Of a stretch of DNA of 64,000 bases, positions 49,531 through 62,800 are shown piece after piece (position 1 is the stretch's first letter; each line of letters begins with the position of its first letter). The position numbers were made by a program, and so were the translations under genes. The stretch is from Gadus chalcogrammus (taxonomy: Eukaryota; Chordata; Actinopteri; Gadiformes; Gadidae): contig NC_079431.1 of assembly GCF_026213295.1 (NCBI RefSeq), forward strand, positions 9,952,573-10,016,572. The letters are read 5' to 3'. Below the pieces are notes generated by a model. The model had not been told where the DNA came from. It saw nothing but the letters and a program-made list of their open reading frames with translations, and did not search any database.

Positions 49531-49770
49531 CGAACCTTATCCCAGGTTCTTAGGGTCTGCTAACATGCATGGAGAGCGTCCTAATGGCATCAGATAAAAG
49601 CTGGGGGCCTTAAGAGAACAATAATGCACGTGGGATGGAGGGCATTTTGTGATTTGCCAGAGGGTACATTTTAAGGGAGCTGAGCTGTAATTACTGATGC
49701 TCGGGAAAGGTGAGAGGCTGTCAGATTCCATTAGATTGTATGACTTTGCAATGCTATCCTTAGGTACGCT
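49531..49770. promoter_or_regulatory. Candidate conserved non-coding element
   Basis: Unique sequence with CTAATGGCATCAGATAAAAGC (GATA-like AGATAA), GCTGTAATTACTGATGC (TAATTA core) and ATTCCATTAGATTG, and no repeat similarity. Among the best regulatory-looking pieces here by composition, but conservation is untested. Confidence 0.35.
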
Positions 49771-51850
49771 ACTGGCAATGCGCTATGCAGAACTTCCAAG
49801 ATGTATTAGACTCAAAAAACCGACTAGATCTTTTTGACAGGATCCACAACCCTTTCATAGATATACACGTGTTCAAGTTATTATTCATTGAATACATGCC
49901 CAGTGCATTCTGCACAACCTACCCCCTTTTCTTTGCAGTGATACTTGGAGCAAACAACGTGTTTAACAGAAGATTTGATGATGTCCTCAATAAAACACCA
50001 GGTCTATTAGTCTTTTATACATTGTAATCATTAGGCGAATTTAGCAGTAACCTCCGAGTAGGGCTGAGGACAAGGTATACAATCAGCACTGCAAATTAAA
50101 ATGCCACCAAGTTTCCAAAGCATTCAGATCCCACGATAGGATGCTGCTGCATTCAGAAACAGGGATGTATATAGATGTATATAGATCTGTTTTTGTAATT
50201 TCGTAGTGTAGCTAGTGGTTTACTGTGTAACATCAGTTACATTAGCCATTTAGACAGTATTCCTATCATCATTGCAATGTTTCCAGGCTAAGTCACACAC
50301 CAGTCTGACCATCAAAGTAATTGGCATTTTTGTCCTACACTGTAAAATCTGGGATTTGTCTCAGGTTGTATCCAAATGTTCAACGATGTGATCGATAATG
50401 GCGAGTATTGTGTTCTTAAGGAAGTTAAAATACACTTGATCATTTGTTGGGATGTCCTTTAAAACTCAATATTCATATTAGCTTCTTTGAAACAAAATAT
50501 TAAACATAAGTGAAGCCATTTAACTTTTGCAAAGTAGACTTGAACATTCATCATTAAACTGTTGGTCAACCATTAGTCGAGAAGCAGAGCATATACACAC
50601 CTACTTACCCACATGAACACACACATACACACGCACAGCCACCTTTTTCATATTGTTTCAAAAGAAAGTGCTGAAAGAATTCATTATAGTGTTGGGAAAC
50701 CAAGGCTCGATTTTTCAACATGTTTAAGTCAGTCAATGTGCCAATTGTTTCATGCCAATGGTAAATGGCAATTGCATGATTAATGGCATGTTCAGGAAAA
50801 AAAAATAAGGGTTAAAAATACCCTTTAACATGGAGAGCAACCCTTCCAAATTATCTAATTAGTGTCTTTACCATTGCCATTACCGGGCCCGTCCGTGCAA
50901 GACCATGTAAAGCAAACGTCAACATCACCAATTAGTAATATTACTTTCACTTCAATGTCCATCTTTTTCTTCAATGACTAAAATGACAACACAATGTCAA
51001 TACAATTATAATTATATTTCTCTATTAGCAATTCCTCTAATCTATTGTAATTTACGAATTCAGGACAGTTTCAAAGTCAAGGATTGAGGGTGCTTTCTTA
51101 GATTCGCCCCCCAACACACAAACACTCGTGCTCAAACACACACTCCCGCACCACATCCCTATTGCACTCCAAACATTTACAGTGACAGACCATTACTGAC
51201 GACATACTACCGCCTACCATTTCCAATGGCTTTTACCCACAGCTTTCTGGGGTCCCAGGATGGCAACTACTCGTTGTGGAACACAATTCCTGAGATTTAG
51301 CTGTCAATGCTGTGACAGAAATAGCTTAGCACTGTGGAGCCTCCGCAGGGATGTTGACACTGCAAACAGAGGGCAGGAGACGAATACAAACTGTCTGCTC
51401 TGGGCCACCTGGACACTGCCTCTTCACTCCCGTATCGCAAAGCTTTTGACCCTTTTGCTTAAATCATTTACAAAATAAACCTTATAATCAACTTTTCGGG
51501 GGCAATGACATTTTTCCATTGGCTCTGCCTCCCCTGATTTGTTCTTTGTTGTGTTCTACACCAAAGAAAGAATGAAAGGCAAAAATCAAGCATGAAATGA
51601 CAAATTGCTTTTTGTAATTTTGGATGAGCGAATATTACCGTGTACGCATACAAATAATGGTATTTCCAACCAATCATTTGTATTCTAAGATACATCTGTA
51701 ATGTTAGTTGCTGTTTTGATACCTTGCATTTCATTCTTTGTTCACCATGGCAACCTTTTGGAACCAAATAACTGGTCGTGTTTCCACCCACCCGTCCATA
51801 GGACAATTCATTAGTGTTGTGCCCATGTGATTAGCCAAGCACGATTGTTC
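49771..51850. other. AT-rich non-coding stretch
   Basis: GATGTATATAGATGTATATAGATC near 50164 is a short direct repeat. ACACACATACACACGCAC near 50618. No gene is recognised. Confidence 0.5.
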
Positions 51851-52400
51851 GAATAAATGTATTCATTTTGTGCAGCACCAAAGAACGGTTTTCCGACCAA
51901 CGTTTCCATTCTTCTGGACGATTCATCAATTATGCTTCGCACACGACCCGTCTCAGCCATACATGCTGTGATAGATAAAGGTTTTTTTATACTTCAACAG
52001 TGGGGACCCAAAGGCACCGTCTATGGCCTTTTCTCCCTTGCACAAAACAGCATGCTGAACCGCTTTAAATATTTCACAAATGTCAGTAGAGATCAAAAGG
52101 GAAATCAGAGCCTTTGTTCGCCATACATGGCTTGGAAACACAACCGCAAGCCTCCAAATGGTAAAGGCCATAAAACGCATCAATCAGTTTTAATGACATC
52201 CTTGCATCCATTGGATCCATTTGCAATCCATCTGGATCTTCTTCAATATCACTGGTTACTATAGGCTTAACCGATATATTTACAAATCTCTTATATCCCA
52301 CATTGGTCATGACTTTGATCGTTATCCCACCCTTTATCTTGTGTAAGTTGTCTTGGCAAAAAGAGATTGGCAATCGTTGCAACCATTTTCAATGACTGCT
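51851..52400. other. Balanced block with a 135-residue plus frame, unrecognised
   Basis: The frame at 51857-52264 has no known domain, and minus frames of 76 and 99 residues overlap it, so coding is doubtful. GGCCATAAAACGCATCAATCAG then TTTTAATGACATCC near 52167 has HOX-like ATAAAA/TTTTAATGA cores. A non-coding conserved element is as likely. Confidence 0.3.
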
Positions 52401-52881
52401 GCCATTTTGGGAGCATAGGAGTATTGGACATGTTAGTTTGGTTAATAGGAAAGTTTTTTCGGTCATTTTTACATTTCTAACTATTTGTCATTATATGGAG
52501 ACACTGTTTGAATTTGCCAAATGATTTCTCTTGCATGACCTGGCAAATCAAGTTTCATGAACATAAGTTACGGTACATTAAGTTCAAGATTTTACAGTGA
52601 AGTACCACAACTCACTTGAGTCCACTCAATATGATTGAGCTGCAACAAAAGAAAACATGATGCATTCTGTGACGCCTTCTATGGACCTTTATATTGTGCC
52701 AATGTAGCTGTCAGCATCTGTGTGTAACGCTTTCAATGCACGGTACATTGTGATACTGTCTTCCCTTCAGGAATGATATGGGTCGGCAACTTTCACAAAA
52801 CCATGTAGCTCTTTACGGACAACCTTCCTGTCAAACCAACTTCTGTTTGAAACTATGGAGGGGAAAGGGATCAGGGGTTGC
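52401..52881. other. Non-coding stretch
   Basis: Nothing is recognised. Confidence 0.55.
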
Positions 52882-52912
52882 GGGGGGAGGGGGGGGGGGG
52901 GGGGGGGGGGGG
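52882..52912. repeat. Poly-G tract (G6AG24)
   Basis: Six G, one A and then 24 consecutive G, followed by purine-rich GGAGGGAAGA-type sequence to about 52965. Strong quadruplex potential on the plus strand. The Gly-rich open frames crossing it are artefacts. Confidence 0.93.
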
Positions 52913-54329
52913 AGGGAAGACTGCATGAGGGAAAAGAAAGGGAAAGGAGGAGGAAGGAGAAAGATACAGTATACAGTATTTGTAGGAAGGATAAATGGTT
53001 AAATAAGTGCTACTGCAGATTGGTTCTGTGTAGTTAGCGCATGTGCACACATTGATGCCAGGCGGATACGGTATAAGTGCACAATGCTTTGAGCAGTGAG
53101 GAAACGAGCTAATGAGCAGCTAAACCTGAACAGCGTGAAGACACTGAACTGAATCTGTATTCCGATCAGCTGTCTTATCCGTCTTATGGATTTTTATTAT
53201 TATAACATTCCCATTGTTAAAGGTTACTTGTTTACTGTCTCGTACCACAACAGAGTTATGCAGTATCACGTACGAGGGAAAGGGAACAGATATTTATAGG
53301 GCCTCAACAGTTTACATGCTGGTCTCGCTACATTTGGAACCATGGGGTTCCCAGGAGAGGTTGCAAAGTCCTGCGCTGCTTCTCTATCTCCCCCCCACCC
53401 CACCCCTTTCATCTCATCCTTGAATGAACTGACTGAAGCTTCAAACGTGGGGGCCCCCTTATAGTTTTTAATATGCGGACAAAAGGAGTCGCATAGAGAG
53501 AGACTTGTCTAAATTAGCTCTATGCTTTGCTTAGGTTATCGCATGTTTCTTGTTTTTAGAAGAGAATTTTAGGGTTTGGTTGCCTTGCAAACCCCTACAT
53601 GAATGCTTCCACCCCTGGACCACCATTTAATTTGACTTCAGTTATTTAAGAACTCAGTCTGGACCATTTTTCCAACATCACCTTGATAATTGCAGCATTT
53701 TCACTGGGGCTTGCTGTGTCATTTCAAATTAAGTATTTCTTCTAAATATCTTCTATACTCGTGTTTAGAAGATATATACAGATAAGTTTTCTCTCTCCCT
53801 CCCCCGCTCGGCCCCTTCCTCCCTACCATTCTCCATCTGTTTGTTAGTGAAAGTCTTTTCACTGAGTAGTGGTGGTCTTCTGCGGCTGAATGGCTGCCTA
53901 TCTCCATGGGCACGCGTGGTAGATGGGTCTGCCTGTGACCCGGCTCACTGCTCAAACAACAGCCTCACCTGTCTTCTAATGGAAGAATAACTCCTCTGTT
54001 TTGTTTGTGGTGTATCGTACCCTGTAATCCTATCGTGTCGGGATGCATCCACCTTGTGAATACATTTTTCACACGGCAGGTTTCTCCAAATATTTGGTGC
54101 TACACTTGAAATAGCTTGTTTACCTTTGATATTTTACATTCTCATATTGTAGGCCAAGCCATTATATATTTTATTTTTCTACAAAGTTTAACTTGACACT
54201 GATGTTCATTTTGCACAGAAGTTCTTAATCAAATGAGAAAAAAAACGAATTCAAATACTCAATTGCACTTGTCATTTGTCTTTAAACAAAAATGGGCTTT
54301 ACCATCTGGTAACTTTACACTTTATTAAA
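52913..54329. other. Non-coding stretch
   Basis: Contains a purine-rich tail of the G tract and CTCTCTCCCTCCCCCGC near 53790. No gene is recognised. Confidence 0.55.
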
Positions 54330-54412
54330 CATGTTATCATATCTTTGATATCGAGATATTTGATGTTGTATTTCGGGATAGAAGAGTGACTTTGGTGATA
54401 TCGCCTAGCCCA
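54330..54412 (-). repeat. hAT-like TIR fragment
   Basis: On the minus strand it starts TGGGCTAGGCGATATCACC and continues with ATCTCGATATCAAAGATATG, like the GGGCTGGGCGATAT end of a common fish hAT-like family. Only one end is seen. Confidence 0.45.
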
Positions 54413-54944
54413 ATGTTCAACAACAAACGTTCGCTGATTGGTTACAAAGTATTCCAGGTTGAACATTTCGGAGCATGCAGAGTTAACCGACTGTTGTACG
54501 ACGGATCCACGCATGATGAATACATGAATTTGTAATGATGACTTGCCGAGTGTGTGCCATTGATCTTACAACCATTATTATTTGATGTACCTGCATTACT
54601 TTAGTGCCCTGTTGACATCTGCTACGCAGCTTGTCATAACGTGCCCATTGAGACCCATTGCGTAAATACACCTTAATGTTGGTTCCGCTCAACGGCGTCC
54701 TGCTTGTGGCCCCCCCGATGAGGTCAGATGGGCCCTGCTGGCAGGGGGGCGTAACACAACAATGACACCTGAGATGTCCTTCTACTGCCCCCCCGTACGT
54801 CCAACTCACTCACCCATATGGTGTACACCCATATGCATGTACACACACATGCACAGATAGACTATTTTAACACATCAAGACTGACTCAGACATATGCCCA
54901 AATGCATGCATGTTCACACATGCATAAATACACTTACCGTTTCC
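54413..54944. other. Non-coding stretch
   Basis: A 108-residue minus frame (54483-54809) has no known domain. Imperfect ACACATGCACA-type runs from 54830 lead into the microsatellite. Confidence 0.5.
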
Positions 54945-55640
<696 letters not shown>

Positions 55641-57600
55641 GGTTCACTAGATGGGCCTCATCCTCTTCCATGCGTATTTCGCCTCCCAATTCGTAGTTCC
55701 TAACCTTGGCACCATTGTTCTGAGGTGTGCTCGGGTTTGAACGAATGTGTCGCATCACCAGAGATGAACAGGCTCTTGCTGTGGATTGAATTTAGAGAGT
55801 CTAATAATGTTGTCCACCACTATGTAGTTTCCTGGGCTGAGCTGATACACACACCCGAGCTGCTTTTGACAAAACGAAAACAGCATTAGGGTCTTGAATT
55901 AGAGGTTATTTGGACAAAATAAGCATTTGTTGATCGATTGGAGGCCAATTGGACGAAATTGTGTGAGGGAGCAAACAATAAGTTGCTGGCACACTTGCAA
56001 GGTCACAAAACAAGGATATAGACTACACCTGTCACTAGGGGGTATTGCCGTTTCAAGCCTGTGCACTTGTTACCCTCCTGAAAAGTACCAGAAAAACATA
56101 AGAGAGGATGAGATAAATGCTTTTGCTAGGCATGTTTCTGAACAAGCTTTTGTACTACTCCAGGAATGGTTCTATCAATTTGCATATTCAGATGGCTTGT
56201 ACCGCATATACAGAGACTAGATGGAGTTCCTCAACTCCTGGCTGTCAAAAACGTTTTTTCTTCCCCTGCAAAACAAGGGAAACACATATAAGCTGCAAGA
56301 ACCAATTTCATTTTTAAATATCATACCCAACTGAAAATATTTCTGTGGTAGGTCAAATAAATTAGCCATGGATAACCAGGTAAGAGATTAAGAATATTTT
56401 ATGTTTAGACTAGAGATATGATTTTGATTTGACAATAACTGGATATGTTTTCCAGTTAATAACGGATGAGGATAATGAATCCGGGACAAATGTGTAAATT
56501 CGTACGTAATAGTTAAAAAAATCAGAGTATGAACATGAATAAATAAATATAAAGGGGAAATGTTATTGTTAAAACCATGGCTCTGCGCTGACTGAATTTT
56601 AGATTAGTTGAAACTTTGGATGCCCTCAAGATATCTTCATCTAAGAATAAACTCAACTTTTATGGGAGTTGGTCCGAAGCGTGTTCTTATATTCCATTCA
56701 CATCTAGTGGAAATGCCTACCAGCATCCTCATGGACCGATATTTCTTCCAACCATAATTCAACCAATCTATTATTTCTCCCTTTTGGTGCTGTCTCAAAA
56801 CAAAGGGCGACAGATGAAAGTCAACGACAATTCAGCACATAATAAAGACTGAGGATAAACAGCTTTCTATTGCCATCATTTATTTCCAACCACACAAAGT
56901 CAAGGGGCCTTTGCATCATTACCAACAGCAATTGCTTTTTAAATGATGATGGATCGACGTCTTGGACTGGTTAAATGATCTAAGAATTACTCTTCCAGGT
57001 CATTGCGCTTCTGTTATAATATGTGCATGAAAAACCTGAATGAGAATTTATTGTCACGTGTCCATCTCAAGGTGTTCATTACAGTTGATGAGAAGTCCTT
57101 GAATCTGATTTTTATATATAATTCCTCTCCCAACAGCTCGCAAAAGAGGAGCACCCAGGACGTTATTTGGCACACACTTTTCTTCTCCTTGTTATAGATG
57201 ACATACGAGTAGCAGTGACTTGTTTCTATGCAATTTACAATAAGTAGATTTCTCATTAGTACTGGAGGCGAAGAGTTGTGATATGACGAGTGAGTTCTAA
57301 TGCCACGTAGCAATGGGTTGCTAGGCGACGTGCCAGAATGGAGGAGCGGGAGTGAATGAGTCAGAGTTGGAAACCAGTCCAATGATGGTATACTGTGGAA
57401 TATATATGTATATTATATATAACGTGATTTGGTTATGAGAAGACAGATGGATCATGTCACTAACACCTTCGTATTCCTCCCTAACGTTACTAATTAGCAT
57501 GATTACATCCAACCCTGGCTTTCCTCCTTGGTGGGGAGAATAAGGTAAAGAAATGTGTCGCAATCGCCTTCCATACACCACATTAACAGCCAAGCTCAAT
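55641..57600. other. AT-rich non-coding stretch
   Basis: Nothing is recognised. The 122-residue minus frame at 57014-57382 and the 97-residue plus frame at 55927-56220 have no known motif. Confidence 0.5.
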
Positions 57601-57601
57601 C

Positions 57602-57650
57602 GAGGGAGAGAGGGGGAAGGAGAGAGGGGGAGAGAGAGAGAGGGAGGGAG
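57602..57650. repeat. Purine-only (GA/GGGA) tract
   Basis: A 49-base run of G and A on the plus strand (GAGGGAGAGAGGGGGAAGG and so on). Mirror-like polypurine sequence capable of triplex formation. Confidence 0.95.
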
Positions 57651-57870
57651 AATGCTGTAAGAGGGTCATATTCCCAGAGCATTAATTGCTGAATCAGAGT
57701 GATCTGATGGCGAGCACCACTGCAGCGGCAGCTAAGTATTGGGGATGAGAGGCCTGCTGACAAGGCAGCAGGAAGTTTGTGAAGGACTAATGGATCGGAA
57801 CTGACCTGCAAGACCTGATGACAACAGCTGCTTTTGAATGTCAAGATCATGGTCAGGATACCGATGGGTA
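57651..57870. promoter_or_regulatory. Candidate conserved non-coding element
   Basis: Unique sequence with CCCAGAGCATTAATTGCTGAATC at 57673 (ATTAAT core) and ACAACAGCTGCTTTTGAATG (E box CAGCTG) at 57822. No coding frame stands out. Support by motif density only. Confidence 0.3.
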
Positions 57871-58260
57871 CTATATATTTGTTTTTTAACCTGGTACTTA
57901 ATTTGAACATGAATTAATGAAAGATAGCAGCCATACATGACTCCAACTGTGAATCCACCTACTTGTATACTGTTGAACTTCACATGCTCTAGGGCAGCCA
58001 CCAGAAAAAAAGTTTAGCTCAGTTTGGACATTCACTGCGTCCAGTTATCTCTACAAGAGAAGGTCGAGGCCATCGTAAGTCAACTGTTCAGGATTCAAAC
58101 CCCATTAATACATCCCTGGGCCCTTATTTATTGATGATGGAATGATAGATATCCAGTAGGCGGACAATTTCATTTTTTTTTTCCTTTGCATGTTGACTAA
58201 GACACACACATACTTCAACTATCCTGTTTGGCAGGACAAGGAGCTGCTGGTTGTGACAAA
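57871..58260. other. Non-coding stretch
   Basis: Nothing is recognised beyond T-runs near 58172. Confidence 0.55.
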
Positions 58261-58932
58261 GCCAATTCCACAATGAAAATCACGGACGCGTCACGGAAGC
58301 GAAGCGGCTGGTGTTTCTGGACTGCACTCCACCAATAGAAGCGGTCCAGACACGTTCCGGCTGATGGCTCAAGACTTGCATAATTATAAAAGGCCTATAT
58401 GAATTGTAAAAATTATTATGATTAGAATGATCATACAATATATTCACGAGTTATAATCAACCCCTACAAACAATATATACATCAATACTATAAACCCATT
58501 AGATAAGGTAGGATTTCTAGATGTCATGGCAACGTTGCAGTCTGCTCCAGACAACTGACTGCGATTAGAGAATGGACGAGGAATCGACGCAGACTTTCAT
58601 TTTCTTCTTTGCCACTGATTAGCTATTGATACCATAGATAGACTGTATGATATTACAATACCCTGTTAGTGTATTGCATAGGGGTCGATGTTGAGCTCAT
58701 GATTATTCATGAGCATATGCAAATGCTTGGCAGTAGAAGTGTTCTGAGACGAGGCTGCGAACCGGCAACCTTCAAAAATAGTATCGTAAACAAGTGCTGG
58801 TTTGGGGACGGTTCCGTGCCGTGCCGCGACCATATCTAGTGGAATAGCCTACATTCACTAATGGTTTATATTATTTTTGGCGACCGTTTTACTGCCGTGA
58901 AGCTTCCGTGACGGTTCTTGTGGAAATTGGCC
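58261..58932. mobile_element. Non-autonomous DNA transposon, about 672 bp, CpG-rich ends
   Basis: The left end GCCAATTCCACAATGAAAAT then CACGGACGCGTCACGGAAGC is mirrored by the right end on the minus strand, GGCCAATTTCCACAAGAACC then GTCACGGAAGCTTCACGG. Outer (CCAATT-CCACAA) and subterminal (GTCACGGAAGC) blocks match. The right flank is TTAA (58933-58936); the left flank CAAA is not a good match. The interior is AT-rich without transposase. End design is like that of the 46.4-kb MITE. Confidence 0.65.
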
Positions 58933-59255
58933 TTAAGAATCACATAGTACTGAGAGGGAGCATGGGTGGGTCATGAAAATCTGCAGTCTTTAATATCAAC
59001 TCCTCAGTATGAAACATGCCCATGGCGAGTGAAAGGAGGCCTTTGCAACACAGAAAAGGCAGTGTGACGCTGTAGGGGGATGGAAAATGAACAGCAGGAG
59101 GTTATGTAAGGTTTGCATTCTTACTTCATGATGCCTTGCTCCTGGTATTAGGTCTGTGGTACAGCGTAGCCAAGAGTTTCACGATGTGACACTTCTAACA
59201 CAGCATGAATAGGAGTTTTTACTTTTTTGTCAAGCCGCCTATATAAAAAACATAT
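58933..59255. other. Non-coding stretch
   Basis: Nothing is recognised. Confidence 0.55.
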
Positions 59256-59475
59256 TAATGCCTCATTAATTCTGTGCCAATATCTTCAGACAATATGTTC
59301 CCATTATCAGTAATACGGTGTCTTTGTCATCAGGTCGGACAGGTCCCTATTGCCAGCTACGACTGCCGTGCAAGGTGCCAATTTACTTTCAGAGGAGCCA
59401 TCATCAATCAGAGAGCACACCAAAAGCATTCTGCCATTCACTGCTGTATCTTCCAGCATATCATTCTCTAAACTG
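59256..59475. promoter_or_regulatory. Candidate conserved non-coding element
   Basis: Unique sequence with AATGCCTCATTAATTCTGTGCC at 59258 and GAGCCATCATCAATCAGAGAG at 59395. Three overlapping plus-strand frames without domains argue against coding. Composition-based call. Confidence 0.3.
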
Positions 59476-60350
59476 TCAGTTCACTGTAATTCTGCTTACT
59501 TTCCTCCAAGCCATTTAGTGCCTTTTTTTCAAATAAATTCTTGCTTTATAACTACTTTTTTTATGAGCCAACCTGGTACGGTGCTACACCAAGATACGCC
59601 TTGGCTAAACTATTGTATTTTTCTGCTATGTATAAATAACACTCAGTTTACACCTCGGAAAAGAAAAAAACGAACATACGACTCACAACATACACATAGG
59701 CTTAACAGCACAGCAGGGAACACAGCCAAATGGAAAGGTGTAGTCTGCATCGACATGGAGTCGGATTTTAATGTATTATATAACAGTTGCGTTATATTCT
59801 GAGGGGGATGGATAGCACTCAGACAGTTGAGAGCTGGTGCAGCACCATGGACAGATGAAGGAGCAGCAATCGTGACACAGCGGTCAGGAAAGTTTCTCTT
59901 TCTTATATCGCTCTCCTTTTGCTTGCCATGTGGCGGAACGAGCTGTAATGGCGGGTCAACTGTTGACCGGTGAGCATTTGAGTGGCGTTAAAAGGTTGGA
60001 ACTAGAAAATTGAAATGTCGTTCTCCTGCGTCTCTAACATGGGCTGAAGGCAGTATTATGTCCACTTCCAGAGAGTAACGCAGCATGCCCTTGAAATGCA
60101 ATGTATTCATTTCTCCCAATTCAAACCACCCTTTGTCGTGAGTGGCTCTGGGCCCTGGAGGCAAAAAAATATACGGAAGTACCTTTGGAACCGGAAAATG
60201 TGTCAACCTGTGGATCCACCTTTTTTATATTTTCTTGGACAAATAACCCAGTCAGAGGTTTGTCTGTGTGTCTGTGCGCAGGGCACTGTATTCATAAAAA
60301 AACCCTGCTAGTTTAAGATGATTGTCAGCTTCATTCACATAAGGTTGAAC
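59476..60350. other. Non-coding stretch; 150-residue frame not recognised
   Basis: The plus frame 59350-59802 contains a basic run (TPRKRKKRTYD) but no domain that I recognise. It extends from the CNE-like block into AT-rich DNA, so chance is likely. Confidence 0.4.
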
Positions 60351-60570
60351 CAGATGCAACGTTTCAGGGCATGTGGCTGAGCGGTGCTGAAGCCCTGCCT
60401 CCCGTCCTGACAGCCATAGACAGGCGCAGCCTTCTGGCACCGGCTGGCTCCCCGGCCCATTATGCAAGTGAATTAAACTAATGCATCTGTCTGTTCTCTG
60501 CTGCCGGACAGTATTTATTAGTCTGATCTACAATCCCTTCTCCCTTCAGCTGTGTCCCCACCGCCCCCGC
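60351..60570. promoter_or_regulatory. Candidate conserved non-coding element
   Basis: Unique GC-balanced sequence leading into CCCATTATGCAAGTGAATTAAAC at 60457 and ACAGTATTTATTAGTCTGATC. No domain in its frames. Composition-based call. Confidence 0.25.
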
Positions 60571-62380
60571 CACCACCTCTTTTAATATGGTAGACTGCCT
60601 CTGTTTTTACTACAGAGATGAGTCTTCCAGGGTGACTGCCTACAGAGGTACTTGAGAATAACACATTCACGCCAGTCTGAAGGGCCCCGATACACATCAC
60701 ATATAGTTCACACATAGATGAAGTCAATGTCTTTTGTTATTCTGTACCGTGGTGTTTGATTAACTGCTGTAAGCCGGAAATGACCTAGACCCTTCTCAAT
60801 ACCTGAAGTGGAATGGACTTCTAAACCCCCTCCATCTACCCCTACATACACCCCCCCCCATAAGTTAATACTTACCTTGATTCAATAGAGATGTGTTGGG
60901 CCGGAGTGTATTGCAACGTGCTGCTGATGCTGACCTAGAGCAACAACGTCGCTGGCACACAAGCGTCCATATTTGTGGGCGCCAAGTCAGAGGGACACAG
61001 TTATTACCTTGAATGAACGAGCCACCGGGAGGGGGAAAAAAAACTAAAGCAGGGTCCCAAAACAAGTGTTGAACTTTGAGGCAGTGCAGCCCATAATCCC
61101 ATTACACCTGATGTCCAGGCTTCTTAGGCTCCGGGGGGCGATGCACTGTTTTGGCACACTGCAACAAACCCCCATACTTGCTCCAGCACGTAGGGATTGA
61201 GGTAGTTGAAATGGTGGCTGTTTGATAATAGAAACATCAATGCATTTCTGTGTGTTGTCACTGAATCAGGCATGGATGGATTTTAAATTTGCTATCGTAT
61301 ATGCTTAGTTGACCTAGCAGCCATTGCATTCTTCAGATTGGCTTGTTTTTCCATTGTTTTAATTTTTTCTTAAAGGCTTAGTATTGAGGCCCCTTATTAA
61401 CTAATACCTGGCTCGATGAAGCCCTTGAGTACTGTGGCTACATAAATAAACTGTACTATGCTTCATATTATAAGCAACTCGGAGGAGTTACCATGAATTA
61501 CAGTTGCCATAGGCAAAGTTAGTAGTTAGCGAAGACTGTCACGTTTGTGGCCCAGAGAGGATGCTTTATTTATAGAGAAGTGCCGTAATTAATTGTTGCT
61601 CTGGTGTAGCTGTCTACGTTTGATGGATGTCATCTATAGCCCAACCCTCCAAAACCCACTCCACTTTATTTTCCTCCTGTCAGGTAATACATACGTATGA
61701 AAGTTAATCTTGGCAATGAGATGGATGGGGAGCATTAACGCATACATGAAATTGTTTGTCTGACAAAAATTAGTGCAAATAGATTTTTGATCTAACTTCT
61801 ATTATCTATGGGTTTAATTTCAAATACAGGTGTGTTTGACTATCAGAAATTGTATTTTCAGAAAGGGCATGCTCTACCACATAAATATCATTATTGTGTT
61901 TTGAATATATGAAGTGTACCTTTCAAAATTGGTTTAAGTTTGAAACCTAGCACATTCTAGACATTCACTTCATGCGCTCTTTTAAATGTTTCCTGAACAA
62001 CAGAATCCGTCGTTCTTTTCACGTACAGCTTTAACTTAACTCAAGTGTCATCCCTTTCAATGCAAGGTAAACACTGCCTGTCCCTGGTCCCAGAGAAGAC
62101 CCTCATTATAATGATGGATCATATATTCATTCATCTTTGGTGTGCCAGAAGAGATGTGTGTTGTGGTCATTGCCTGGCTGATGGACTAACGGGCAGTATG
62201 GTGACCTATATAGAGGGCCTCCCAGATCCATATAAAAAAATACAATGGCCCCTATATCTTCAGAAAGTGTGCAACGTGATATCTTTATGTTCATATAGTT
62301 TATCTTTTATGTTGTGCGGGTCTTTTAAGTGTGTTTGCAGGATTTATGTGATCCTTTAGTGTTGCAGTATTCTGCTGCGA
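60571..62380. other. Non-coding stretch, no gene recognised
   Basis: C9 lies at 60851. GCCGTAATTAATTGTTGCTC at 61583 is an isolated TAATTA motif in unique sequence. The 104-residue plus frame at 62045-62359 has no known domain. Confidence 0.5.
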
Positions 62381-62800
62381 CTAAAGTGTAGCAGACAAAA
62401 AAATCTCAATGTCTGAGGGTAGGACACAGATGTCAAGAGATTGCTGCAGCATTCTGCCCCACTTTGATGGACACTTAAAACTGTCGCGTTTTGTTAATTG
62501 CCACATATCCCCCGCGATTACAATCGCTCACCACCGCCTACAGTTCGCTGCCGACGGCGATGGCGGATATATGGAAATGAAGACATCATAATCCTGATCA
62601 GGTGGCGATGGCTTACTGCGTTCATAGGGTACCATGACCTTGTGGTAATTGCCTGCGTTAAGAATCTGTTAAATCTTTCACCACGCACAGCAGCAAATCC
62701 GCCCGGTTCCCTGTTGTTCTTCAGCGGTGACCTTGGCGTCGTTCAGAGCTCTGGCGCTGGCTGCCGTTCCCGTGGTCGTTGAAGTGGGGGTCAGAATTAA
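62381..62800. other. CpG-rich unique or repeat-derived segment
   Basis: CpG is clearly more frequent here than in the surroundings (ACTGTCGCGTTTTG, CCCCGCGATTACAATCGC, GCTGCCGACGGCGATGGCGG, GGCGTCGTTCAG). It contains several GCGATGGC/GGCGATGG repeats on both strands. It could be the core of a young CpG-rich transposon or a small CpG island. No transcript start, TATA box or coding frame decides the matter. Confidence 0.4.

Noticed and set aside
51857..52264. 135-residue plus-strand frame as a gene
   Set aside because: Opposite-strand frames overlap it, there is no known motif, and the sequence features fit non-coding DNA equally well.
52778..53037. Glycine-rich protein frames
   Set aside because: They are produced by the G24 tract; flanking residues show no domain or splice support.
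58060..58120. Another SINE, from a B-box-like GGATTCAAACCCC
   Set aside because: No A box at the proper distance, no SINE body or tail after it; a single short match is likely chance.
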